From Flavobacterium shii (lineage in GTDB: Bacteria; Bacteroidota; Bacteroidia; Flavobacteriales; Flavobacteriaceae), in NCBI RefSeq assembly GCF_025847235.1, contig NZ_JAOZEW010000007.1, positions 1-64,000 on the forward strand: 64,000 nt of DNA, given 5' to 3'. A model generated the notes under the pieces. That model saw only the letters and a program-made list of their open reading frames with translations, had not been told where the DNA came from and ran no database searches. A program made the position numbers and the translations under genes. Positions 9,079 to 16,336 of the stretch are shown here, piece by piece. How positions within the stretch are numbered: the stretch's first letter is position 1; every line of letters begins with the position of its first letter.

Positions 9079-9771
9079 TTATTCTAGAGCAAGTTCTACT
9101 GCTTTTTGGGCATGAATTGCTGCCGTATTAAATAATTTGGTTGTAGTATATTCGTTGGTTACTAATAACTCAATCTCAGTACAACCCAATATAATTCCTT
9201 CGGCTCCTTTATGAATTAAATCGGTTATTATATCTAAAAAAATGGTTCTGGAATCATCACGTATTATCCCTTTTACCAATTCTTCATATATTATTCTATG
9301 AACCTCAAGTCTTTGCTCTGGGTTAGGAATAATGGTTTCAATTTTATACTTATCTAGTAAACGACCTTTAAAGAAATCTTGCTCCATGGTAAAAGAAGTT
9401 CCTAGTAATCCTATTTTTTTAAAATTTTCAGCATTAATCTTTTCGGCGGTTGCATCGACAATATGCACTAAAGGAATTGATATGCCTTTTTCTATTTCAT
9501 CAGATAGTTTATGCATAGTGTTTGTGCATAATATAATAAAATTGGCTCCGGCTTTTTCCAGTTGTTGAGCTGCATCAACCATTAATAATCCTAATTTGTC
9601 CCATTCACCTTCTTTTTGCAAAGTTGCAATTTCATTAAAATCTACAGAGTACATTATAGATTTACAAGAATGAACACCGCCTAGTTTTTCTTGAACAGTT
9701 CTGTTTATTATTTGATAATATAAAGTAGAACTTTCCCATGACATGCCTCCAAGCAGTCCAATTGTTTTCAT
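9079..9771 (-). CDS. Aspartate/glutamate racemase family protein
   Basis: A 230-aa cofactor-independent racemase of the aspartate/glutamate superfamily, closest in look to YgeA/RacX-type enzymes. The N-terminal motif is GLLGGMSWESSTLYYQIIN. The two catalytic cysteines expected on either side of the active site are present in ILCTNTMHKL (residues about 80-89) and ILGCTEIELL (about 194-203). These enzymes interconvert L- and D-amino acids in the cytosol; D-Glu or D-Asp would feed peptidoglycan. It is not MurI: the MurI pattern of conserved blocks is absent and the protein is short. It is transcribed toward nhaA with an 18-base gap. The exact amino acid cannot be read from sequence. Confidence 0.88.
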   Translation of the reverse strand: MKTIGLLGGMSWESSTLYYQIINRTVQEKLGGVHSCKSIMYSVDFNEIATLQKEGEWDKLGLLMVDAAQQLEKAGANFIILCTNTMHKLSDEIEKGISIPLVHIVDATAEKINAENFKKIGLLGTSFTMEQDFFKGRLLDKYKIETIIPNPEQRLEVHRIIYEELVKGIIRDDSRTIFLDIITDLIHKGAEGIILGCTEIELLVTNEYTTTKLFNTAAIHAQKAVELALE

Positions 9772-9880
9772 AAAAACCGTGTTTATGCGAATTTACACAA
9801 TTATTGGCGAATTATTTTGGTTAAAACCAAAACCCATATTTTTTTTGTTACTTTGTTTGTCTAATTTAAGTTATAATTTC

Positions 9881-10825
9881 ATGTCAATTAAAGTTTTACA
9901 TATCGATAGTAATAATCCAATTCTTTGGAAGCAATTAGAAGAAGCTGGGTTTGAAAATCATGCCGATTTTACTTCTACAAAAGAAGAAATAGAAGCCAAA
10001 ATTCAGGATTATCAAGGAATTGTGATTAGAAGTCGCTTTAAAATTGACAAACAGTTTATAGATAAAGCAACAAATTTGCAATTTATAGCACGAGTTGGTG
10101 CAGGACTGGAAAGCATCGATTGTGATTATGCCCTTTCTAAAAATATTGAACTAATTGCTGCTCCCGAAGGAAACCGTAACGCAGTTGCGGAGCATACATT
10201 AGGAATGATTCTTTCACTTTTTAATAAATTGAATCTTGCCGATAGTGAGATTCGTTCAGGACATTGGAACAGAGAAAGTAACAGAGGATATGAACTTGAT
10301 GGTAAGACAGTAGGAATTATTGGTTATGGAAATATGGGTAAAGCATTTGCAAAAAAGCTGAGAGGTTTTGATGTGGAAGTTCTGTGTTATGACATTCAGG
10401 ATAATGTTGGAGACAATAATGCCAAACAAGTTTCATTACAAGAGTTGCAGGAAAAAACAGATGTTTTGAGTTTGCATATTCCGTGGACTCCAGAAACAGA
10501 TAAAATGGTCGATGCTGCATTTATTAATGCATTTAAAAAGCCAATATGGATAATTAATACCTCGAGAGGAAAGAATATTGTTACTGCCGATCTGGTTGCA
10601 GCAATGCAATCGAATAAAGTATTGGGTGCTGGTTTGGATGTATTGGAATATGAGAAATTATCTTTCGAAACACTTTTTCAGGATAAAGACACTCCAGAGG
10701 CATTTCAATATTTATTAGATGGTCGAAAAGTGATTTTAACACCGCATATTGCAGGTTGGACATTTGAGAGTCATGAGCGCTTAGCGCAAGTAATCGTTGA
10801 TAAAATTAAAGCATTGTATTCTTAA
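9881..10825 (+). CDS. D-2-hydroxyacid dehydrogenase (phosphoglycerate dehydrogenase-like)
   Basis: NAD-dependent dehydrogenase of the SerA/D-lactate dehydrogenase superfamily, 314 aa from the ATG at 9881. A longer in-frame reading starts at 9743, but its extra 46 residues look untranslated and overlap the divergent racemase gene, so the later start is preferred. The Rossmann loop is VGIIGYGNMGKAFAKKLRGF followed by an Asp that binds NAD ribose. The catalytic Arg is in INTSRGKNIV, the Glu in GLDVLEYEK and the His in LTPHIAGWT. It lacks the ACT or ASB regulatory domain of long SerA forms. The substrate is therefore uncertain: 3-phosphoglycerate is possible, as some short SerA enzymes make serine, but another 2-ketoacid is equally possible. 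No serC or serB is adjacent. Confidence 0.88.
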   Translation: MSIKVLHIDSNNPILWKQLEEAGFENHADFTSTKEEIEAKIQDYQGIVIRSRFKIDKQFIDKATNLQFIARVGAGLESIDCDYALSKNIELIAAPEGNRNAVAEHTLGMILSLFNKLNLADSEIRSGHWNRESNRGYELDGKTVGIIGYGNMGKAFAKKLRGFDVEVLCYDIQDNVGDNNAKQVSLQELQEKTDVLSLHIPWTPETDKMVDAAFINAFKKPIWIINTSRGKNIVTADLVAAMQSNKVLGAGLDVLEYEKLSFETLFQDKDTPEAFQYLLDGRKVILTPHIAGWTFESHERLAQVIVDKIKALYS

Positions 10826-10905
10826 ATAAAAAATTTAAGACTAAATTGTGAATTTTCTCAATAAAATTTCTATTTTTATTCATTATAAACTATTAATTAA
10901 TAAAA

Positions 10906-11184
10906 ATGGAAAACTCAAAACCAGAAGAGACGAACAACTCACAAATTATCAAACCGGAGAATAAAAAAGTACTTGCAGGAGTTCTTGCAATTGTATTAGG
11001 AGGTTTAGGTGTTCATAAATTTATTTTAGGATATACCAAAGAAGGAATTATTCAGCTAGTTATCGGAGTTGTAACTTGTGGTGCTGGTGGAATAATTGGA
11101 CTTGTAGAAGGGATAATTTATCTTACCAAAACCGATGAAGAGTTTTATCAAACGTATCAGGTAGGAAAGAAGGGTTGGTTTTAA
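10906..11184 (+). CDS. TM2 domain-containing membrane protein, 92 aa
   Basis: A small inner-membrane protein with a polar N-terminus of about 25 residues and a TM2 domain. The domain has two hydrophobic helices (VLAGVLAIVLGGLGVHKFIL and IIQLVIGVVTCGAGGIIGLV) joined by the short polar turn GYTKEG. The GGLGVHKFILGY segment is the family hallmark (usually G-G-H-x-F-Y-L-G). TM2 proteins have no established enzymatic role. The gene ends in its own terminator at 11191-11219, so it is separate from the second TM2 gene downstream, though the two are clearly related. It could serve as a membrane partner for the cluster that follows; that is inference. Confidence 0.85.
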   Translation: MENSKPEETNNSQIIKPENKKVLAGVLAIVLGGLGVHKFILGYTKEGIIQLVIGVVTCGAGGIIGLVEGIIYLTKTDEEFYQTYQVGKKGWF

Positions 11185-11190
11185 GATATA

Positions 11191-11219
11191 AAATCTCGAT
11201 GTTTCGAGATTTTTTTTTG
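11191..11219 (+). terminator. Intrinsic terminator after first TM2 gene
   Basis: Perfect 9-bp stem AAATCTCGA/TCGAGATTT with a TGTT loop and eight following T residues. Confidence 0.85.
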
Positions 11220-11288
11220 CCTTTAAAATTTGATTTTAATACTGTAAAATTAAAAATAACACAAGAAAGTTTTTTCTTATAATTTTAA

Positions 11289-11296
11289 TATATTTG
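11289..11296 (+). promoter_or_regulatory. Putative -7 box for the TM2-M48 operon (TATATTTG)
   Basis: TATATTTG lies 66 bases before the ATG of the second TM2 gene and downstream of the first gene's terminator, so the four-gene operon probably has its own promoter. No TTG is seen at -33. Confidence 0.5.
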
Positions 11297-11361
11297 CAAA
11301 AAATGGAGGAACCGAAAATCCATAAATAGAGTAGGGACTAATCAATAATTAACATTTTATA

Positions 11362-11700
11362 ATGGATTCACAAAAAGTTGATATGTTCATGATGATGAAC
11401 GCAAAATATTTTGAAGGACATCATTTAAGTACAATCAGAGAAAAACTTTTAAGCTTAGACGAAAGTCAATGGCAAAGATTACAATTAACTCAATTTAAAG
11501 ACCCAACAACAGCTTTGTTGATTTCTATTTTTGCAGGAGCTTACGGAATCGACCGTTTTTATATTGGTGATACAGGAATGGGAGTAGGAAAGTTACTTAC
11601 TTGTGGAGGCTTTATGATTTGGGCTATTGTGGATTGGTTTTTAATTCAGGGAGCTACTAAAGAAAAAAATGCAACTGCATTTAATAATGCATTTTTGTAA
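11362..11700 (+). CDS. TM2 domain-containing protein, 112 aa (operon first gene)
   Basis: The first about 50 residues are polar and helical (KVDMFMMMNAKYFEGHHLST through LDESQWQRLQL). They are followed by a TM2 domain: FKDPTTALLISIFAGAYGID, then the hallmark RFYIGDTGMGVGKLLTCGG and a second helix ending in IWAIVDWFLI. It should sit in the inner membrane with the N-terminal helices in the cytosol. The stop codon is only 3 bases before the next ATG, so it leads an operon with the DUF2752, DUF4870-like and M48 genes. The N-terminal extension is conserved-looking and differs from the shorter upstream TM2 gene, so the two are not simple duplicates. Function is unknown. Confidence 0.87.
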   Translation: MDSQKVDMFMMMNAKYFEGHHLSTIREKLLSLDESQWQRLQLTQFKDPTTALLISIFAGAYGIDRFYIGDTGMGVGKLLTCGGFMIWAIVDWFLIQGATKEKNATAFNNAFL

Positions 11701-11703
11701 AAT

Positions 11704-12117
11704 ATGACAAAAAACAAGCTTTATACACTAATTTTAATTGCTTGTTTTTTAGGGTATAGTTGGTTATTCTTTTTTGATTTTGTATCACATTCACATTCAG
11801 ATCAAGATTTTACAGTGTGTCTTTTTAAAAGAATAACCACCATCCCTTGTCCTTCTTGTGGAACTACGCGAGCTGTTGATAGTTTTTTTAAAGGAAAAAT
11901 ACTCACCTCTTTATATCTAAATCCTTTTGGAATTATTGTAGCAGGAATAATGCTTATTGCTCCGGGCTGGATTGCGTTTGATTACTTCACAAAAAGACAA
12001 TCTTTTTACGATTTCTACATTAAAATAGAAAAAATAATTAAGACAAAAAAAATTGCAATCCTGTTGATTATTTTAGTTATTATCAATTGGATCTGGAATA
12101 TATACAAACAAATATGA
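11704..12117 (+). CDS. DUF2752 family membrane protein, 137 aa
   Basis: An integral membrane protein with three predicted helices (LYTLILIACFLGYSWLFFF, PFGIIVAGIMLIAPGWIAF, IAILLIILVIINWIWNIY). Between the first two is the DUF2752 signature TIPCPSCGTTRAVDSFFKG. That is a C-P-x-C-G-x-T-R-A block with two cysteines that could bind metal or form a disulfide. The role of DUF2752 proteins is not known. The gene starts 3 bases after the TM2 gene and its stop TGA overlaps the ATG of the next gene (ATGA), so translation is coupled. Charge distribution puts the Lys-rich stretch before the last helix in the cytosol. Confidence 0.87.
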   Translation: MTKNKLYTLILIACFLGYSWLFFFDFVSHSHSDQDFTVCLFKRITTIPCPSCGTTRAVDSFFKGKILTSLYLNPFGIIVAGIMLIAPGWIAFDYFTKRQSFYDFYIKIEKIIKTKKIAILLIILVIINWIWNIYKQI

Positions 12118-12560
12118 CCGCATTAAATAAGTTTAATTACAAACCTTATGATAGTGAGTTGGAAAGAGCATCAAATAGTTATTTGATGTCGCTTGTTGCT
12201 GTACTAGGAGGTTTGCCATTGCCAATTATGAATTTATTGGCATCAGTTTTCTTTTACCTCGGGAATAGAAAAAGTACAGCTTTTGTCAAATGGCATTGTA
12301 CGCAGGCATTACTGGCACAACTCGGAATGTTTTTCTTTAATACAGTAGGTTTTTGGTGGACAATTTCGATTGTTTTTAAGGATGGACAGTTTACCAATAC
12401 ATATATCGCATATATGATAACGATAATAAGCTTTAATCTCGTTGAGTTTATTTTTACATTGTATTTGGCGAGCGAGACTCGAAAAGGGAATCATATCGAA
12501 ATATATTTTTTCGCCGATATTACTAATTTAATTTGCAAGACCAATGAAAACACTATTTAG
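12114..12560 (+). CDS. DUF4870-like membrane protein, 148 aa
   Basis: The start at 12114 is chosen because it forms an ATGA overlap with the upstream stop. A longer reading from 12087 would add nine residues inside the DUF2752 gene. The protein has three to four hydrophobic segments (SLVAVLGGLPLPIMNLLASV, ALLAQLGMFFFNTVGFWWTI, YIAYMITIISFNLVEFIFTL). Between the first two is KSTAFVKWHCTQALLAQL, which resembles the F-V-R-W-H-x-x-Q-A motif of DUF4870/Tic20-like membrane proteins. Function is unknown. It overlaps the following M48 peptidase gene by 17 bases. The family match is from motif reading and moderate. Confidence 0.7.
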   Translation: MTALNKFNYKPYDSELERASNSYLMSLVAVLGGLPLPIMNLLASVFFYLGNRKSTAFVKWHCTQALLAQLGMFFFNTVGFWWTISIVFKDGQFTNTYIAYMITIISFNLVEFIFTLYLASETRKGNHIEIYFFADITNLICKTNENTI

Positions 12561-13344
12561 AGGGCTAGCCATCGTAGGAGCCTTTTTTTGTATATGGTTT
12601 TTATTAGCACAAATAGATTATATCACTTTCTTTAAAATTGATAAAGCCAAAAGCGCTACCGAAAAAAGTGTTGGTGATATGATTTGGGATCAAATTAAAA
12701 ATACCGAGGATATAATAGTAAATGATTCAATTACCAATACATTGGATAAATTACTTAAACCATTATGCAAAGAAAATGGTATAGTACGCGATAGTCTTAA
12801 AGTACATATTATTAAAAAAGATGAGGTAAATGCTTTTGCTTTACCAGACGGTCATTTAGTAGTGTATTCCGGATTGATCGAAGCTTTAAAAAATGAACAG
12901 GCATTAATTGGTGTTTTAGGCCATGAAATTGCTCATATCGAGAATGATCATGTGATGAAGAAGCTGTCTAAAGAAATTGGCTTTTCTGTTTTAATGTCTA
13001 TCACAACAGGAAATAATAACGGAAGCGTAATTAGAGAAGTAATGCATACGTTGTCTTCTACAGCTTATGATCGTTCTCTCGAAAAAGAAGCCGATATTAC
13101 GAGTGTAAAATATATGCTTAAAGCAAAAGTAGATCCTAAACCATTTGCAGATTTCTTGTATGATATGTCTTTTGATAAAAAGATAGAAAGTGCATTGTCA
13201 TGGGTAAGTTCACATCCAGAGTCTGAGGCAAGAGCCAAATATGTTTTGGAATATATAAAAGGTAAAAAACTACAAAATAAGACCATATTATCTCAAAAAG
13301 AATGGGAAGATTTCAAAGAAGAGGTAGCTGATTATAAAAAATAA
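12544..13344 (+). CDS. Membrane-anchored M48 family zinc metallopeptidase
   Basis: A 266-aa protein with one N-terminal membrane anchor (GLAIVGAFFCIWFLLAQIDY) and an M48 (Ste24/HtpX/BepA-like) peptidase domain. The zinc site is GHEIAH with His127, Glu128 and His131. The third ligand is Glu182 in the segment SLEKEADITSVKYM, the M48 EExxAD-type motif. The preceding NAFALPDGHLVVYSGLIEAL is also a family hallmark. The single anchor followed by a soluble domain suggests that the peptidase faces the periplasm, as in BepA/LoiP types, although lipidation is not seen. It is the last gene of a four-gene operon and overlaps the DUF4870-like gene by 17 bases. Its likely role is membrane or envelope protein quality control, perhaps acting on or with the small membrane proteins. 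Confidence 0.9.
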   Translation: MKTLFRGLAIVGAFFCIWFLLAQIDYITFFKIDKAKSATEKSVGDMIWDQIKNTEDIIVNDSITNTLDKLLKPLCKENGIVRDSLKVHIIKKDEVNAFALPDGHLVVYSGLIEALKNEQALIGVLGHEIAHIENDHVMKKLSKEIGFSVLMSITTGNNNGSVIREVMHTLSSTAYDRSLEKEADITSVKYMLKAKVDPKPFADFLYDMSFDKKIESALSWVSSHPESEARAKYVLEYIKGKKLQNKTILSQKEWEDFKEEVADYKK

Positions 13345-13381
13345 TATTATTCGTCTTTTATTAATTAAACAATAATTCAGG

Positions 13382-13427
13382 AAAACAAAAATCCCGTTTC
13401 AATTATTTTGAAACGGGATTTTTGTTT
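13382..13427. terminator. Bidirectional terminator after M48 operon
   Basis: A long stem around AATCCCGTTTCAA/TTGAAACGGGATT is flanked by A and T runs on both sides and lies between convergent genes. Confidence 0.88.
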
Positions 13428-13443
13428 GTATAGGCTATAGAAG

Positions 13444-15252
13444 TTAATCTTCTTTCTCGGCTAGTTTTCTTTCTAATTCTATTTGGAATTCTTCGATAAC
13501 CGGTTTCATGGTGCTTTCTGGAATATCGGCAATACGAATGTACATTAAACCGTCGATAGCATTATTAAATAAAGGGTCGACATTAAAAGCAACAACACGC
13601 GCATTTTGCTTGATGTATTTTTTAATTAAAACTGGTAAACGTAAATTTCCTGGTTCTAATTCGTCAATAATTTTGTCGAATTTATTTAAATCCGATTCGG
13701 CTTCATCAAAGATAAAATCTTTATCGGCATCTTTTAGTTTTACTTTATATGCTTTTTTAGGATGAATATATTGCGCAATATAAGGATCATAATAATTCGA
13801 TTTCATAAACTCAATCATCAACGATTTTGAGAAATCAGAGAATTGATTGCTGATACTTACACCACCAAGCAAATATTTATGCTCAGGATAACGCAATGTT
13901 GTGTGGATGATTCCTTTCCATAATAAGAAAAGAGGCATAGGTTTCTGTTGGTATTCCTTAATGATAAACGCACGACCCATTTCGATCGATTTATGCATCA
14001 TATCATGAAGTTCAGGTTCGAATCTAAAAAGGTCATTCAGGTAAAAACCATCCATTCCATATTTAGGATAAATCTCAGATCCTAATCCCATGCGGTAAGC
14101 ACCGGATATTTTCTTGGCATCATCATCCCATAAAAACATATGGTGATAGTACTGATCGTATTTATCGATGTCGATAGGCTCATTTGTTCCTTCACCAACT
14201 TCACGGAAGGTGATTTCGCGTAAGCGTCCAATTTCATGTAGTATATTCGGAATGTTTTTCGCTTCTGCAAAAAATACTTCGTAGTTTTTACTCTGTAATA
14301 ATCTACAATCTGTATTTCTTAAAATTTCAACCTCGGCATTTATCTTGTTTCCATTTGCAGGAGTAACAATTTCCTTAGGACTTCTAGGTATTTTTAAGTT
14401 GGCAGTATCTAGCAATTTATGTTCCTTCTCAAAAGGATTTGCCAGCATGTATGTTTTCTTTCTTAAGAACTCAGAGTACTCTTCAAAAGATTCAATTTCA
14501 TTTTGCTCGTTAACCGAAATTGGTTTTCCAACACGTACCTTAATAACACGGTCTTTTTGAGTAAGTAATTCCGATGGTAATTTTGCTGTACGCAAAGTGT
14601 CATCTATTTTAGAAAGCCAATAGAATAATTTGCTGTTTTTTGCATGGAAATAAATAGGAACAACAGGAACTTTGGCTTTTCTGATTAATTTAATCGCGCC
14701 TTCTTCCCAAGGTTTGTCTACTACTAATTTCCCGTCTTTATAAGTCGAAACTTCTCCTGCAGGAAAAATCCCCAAAGGTTTTCCGTCGCTTAAATGACGA
14801 AATGTTTCCTTAATTCCTACCACACTCGATTTGGCATCCTTATGATTTTCAAAAGGATTTACAGGCATGATGTATTTTTTTAACGGAACAATACGATGCA
14901 ACAGGAAGTTGGCAATAATTTTAAAATTAGGCTCTCTTTCAAGCATTAATTTTAATAATAATATACCATCAATACCACCAAGCGGATGGTTTGAAATCGT
15001 AATATAAGCACCGTCTTTAGGCAATCGTTTTAAATCTTCTTCAGGAATTTCGAATTTTATCTGTAAATCATCAAGAACTCCATTTAAAAAAGAAAGATCT
15101 TCTAAATGTTTATTTCTATCGTAAACCTTGTTCAAGGTCGATATTTTTAGCACCTTCATAAGGACCCAGCCAGAAAAAGTACCTAAAACCCCGTACTTGT
15201 CAACATTTATTGCCTTGGCAACTTCTTTCGCGGTAACTAAACCCATGTACAA
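13444..15252 (-). CDS. olsF: Bifunctional lysophospholipid acyltransferase/GNAT N-acyltransferase (OlsF-like)
   Basis: A 602-aa fusion. Residues about 70-270 are a PlsC-type O-acyltransferase with NHPLGGIDG (His89 to Asp95, a H-x5-D spacing typical of the hemolysin/OlsA branch rather than H-x4-D) and FPAGEVST (163-170). Residues about 300-560 are a GNAT-like N-acyltransferase of the OlsB type (LREITFREVGEGTNEPIDID, FYLNDLFRFEP, LLGGVSISN). Enzymes with this order, called OlsF, make ornithine lipids from ornithine and two acyl-ACP molecules. In other Bacteroidota split homologues make glycine lipids, so the amino-acid headgroup is not certain. The product would be a phosphorus-free membrane lipid. 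An in-frame Met3 is an alternative start. It is divergent from xth with a shared 110-bp promoter region. Confidence 0.8.
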   Translation of the reverse strand: MYMGLVTAKEVAKAINVDKYGVLGTFSGWVLMKVLKISTLNKVYDRNKHLEDLSFLNGVLDDLQIKFEIPEEDLKRLPKDGAYITISNHPLGGIDGILLLKLMLEREPNFKIIANFLLHRIVPLKKYIMPVNPFENHKDAKSSVVGIKETFRHLSDGKPLGIFPAGEVSTYKDGKLVVDKPWEEGAIKLIRKAKVPVVPIYFHAKNSKLFYWLSKIDDTLRTAKLPSELLTQKDRVIKVRVGKPISVNEQNEIESFEEYSEFLRKKTYMLANPFEKEHKLLDTANLKIPRSPKEIVTPANGNKINAEVEILRNTDCRLLQSKNYEVFFAEAKNIPNILHEIGRLREITFREVGEGTNEPIDIDKYDQYYHHMFLWDDDAKKISGAYRMGLGSEIYPKYGMDGFYLNDLFRFEPELHDMMHKSIEMGRAFIIKEYQQKPMPLFLLWKGIIHTTLRYPEHKYLLGGVSISNQFSDFSKSLMIEFMKSNYYDPYIAQYIHPKKAYKVKLKDADKDFIFDEAESDLNKFDKIIDELEPGNLRLPVLIKKYIKQNARVVAFNVDPLFNNAIDGLMYIRIADIPESTMKPVIEEFQIELERKLAEKED

Positions 15253-15274
15253 TTTGTTTTTTTAGAGCAGGAAA

Positions 15275-15282
15275 CAAAGATA
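15275..15282 (-). promoter_or_regulatory. Putative -7 box for the OlsF-like gene
   Basis: On the minus strand this reads TATCTTTG, a perfect TAnnTTTG, 22 bases before the start codon. The -33 element is not clear. Confidence 0.45.
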
Positions 15283-15334
15283 ACAAAAAACTCTACTTTT
15301 CCTTATTTCTTATTCAAACTTTCCTCTTTTTTAT

Positions 15335-15342
15335 TACATTTG
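15335..15342 (+). promoter_or_regulatory. Putative -7 box for xth (TACATTTG)
   Basis: TACATTTG with TTC (near-consensus TTG) 19 bases upstream lies 21 bases before ATG 15364. The box covers base 15340, so an in-frame upstream ATG at that point cannot be the translation start if this promoter is used. Confidence 0.55.
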
Positions 15343-15363
15343 AAATACATAAAACAAAATGTA

Positions 15364-16128
15364 ATGAAAATTATTTCTTATAACGTAAATGGAATTCGTG
15401 CTGCAATTTCAAAAGGATTTATCGATTGGTTACAACATGCAAATCCGGATGTTATTTGTCTTCAGGAAATTAAAGCGACAGAAGATCAAATTCCGGTAGA
15501 CGATATTGCCAAAGCAGGTTACCCATATCAGTATTATTATCCCGCTACAAAAAAAGGATATAGCGGTGTAGCAATCCTTTCAAAAATAAAACCAAATAAC
15601 GTTGTGTATGGAACTGGAATTCAGCACATGGATTTCGAGGGAAGAAACCTTCGCGCAGATTTCGATGCCTGTTCCGTAATGAGTTTGTACCTTCCATCAG
15701 GGACAAATATCCAGCGATTAGACCATAAATTTATGTTCATGGATGACTTCCAGACCTATATTAATGAGCTTAAAAAAACAATTCCCAATCTTATTATTTG
15801 TGGCGATTATAACATTTGTCACGAAGCAATAGATATTCACGATCCAGTACGTAATAAAACAGTTTCAGGATTTTTACCAGCCGAACGTTCTTGGTTAGAT
15901 GGTTTCATGAAAACAGGATTCATAGACAGCTTCCGTCATTTTAATAAAGAGCCACACAATTATTCTTGGTGGAGTTACCGCGCTGGAGCAAGAGGCAATA
16001 ATAAAGGATGGAGAATCGATTATAACTTAGTTAGCGACACCTTACAACACAAACTAAAACGTGCCGTTATATTACCAGATGCAGTACATTCTGACCATTG
16101 CCCGGTTTTAGTCGAAATCGAAGATTAA
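15364..16128 (+). CDS. xth: Exodeoxyribonuclease III
   Basis: Mg2+-dependent AP endonuclease and 3'-5' exonuclease of base excision repair, 254 aa from ATG 15364. An earlier in-frame ATG at 15340 adds eight residues but overlaps the predicted -7 box, so it is rejected. Family motifs appear in order: MKIISYNVNGIRAAISKGF at the N-terminus, ICLQEIKA with the metal-binding Glu, ICGDYNICH with catalytic Asp and Asn, the W-x-D/R-x-D segment GWRIDYNLVS, and the terminal SDHCPVLVEIE with the catalytic His. Length and order match the XthA/ExoA family. It is divergent from the acyltransferase gene and appears monocistronic. Confidence 0.95.
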   Translation: MKIISYNVNGIRAAISKGFIDWLQHANPDVICLQEIKATEDQIPVDDIAKAGYPYQYYYPATKKGYSGVAILSKIKPNNVVYGTGIQHMDFEGRNLRADFDACSVMSLYLPSGTNIQRLDHKFMFMDDFQTYINELKKTIPNLIICGDYNICHEAIDIHDPVRNKTVSGFLPAERSWLDGFMKTGFIDSFRHFNKEPHNYSWWSYRAGARGNNKGWRIDYNLVSDTLQHKLKRAVILPDAVHSDHCPVLVEIED

Positions 16129-16190
16129 TGGTATCATTATTGTTAGATATACACAAGATTTAAGCATACTCCAGAGTAGTATTTTATTTA

Positions 16191-16270
16191 GGAGCTGTTT
16201 CCTGCTTTCCGCTATAATCTTTATGTTTTTAAAGAAAAAACATAAAGGATTTTCGCTATAATCAGGGCTA
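16191..16270. repeat. Interspersed flavobacterial repeat with central hairpin
   Basis: The unit begins GGAGCTGTTTCCTGC, contains 'CCGCTATAATCT', a central hairpin (CTTTATGTTTTT with AAAAACATAAAG), then 'TCGCTATAATCAGGGCTAG'. From general knowledge, units with the ends 'GGAGCTnTTTCCxGC' and 'ATCxGGGCTAG' flanking a variable hairpin occur many times in flavobacterial genomes. A single window cannot prove copy number. Confidence 0.65.
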
Positions 16271-16336
16271 GAAATCGTGCTAATACCAATAATAAAAAAG
16301 AATAAGAAATCTCAAATAATAAACACCACAAACAAA

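Noticed and set aside
9743..9880. N-terminal extension of the 2-hydroxyacid dehydrogenase
   Set aside because: It overlaps the divergent racemase gene and adds 46 residues not typical of the family; ATG 9881 fits the fold.
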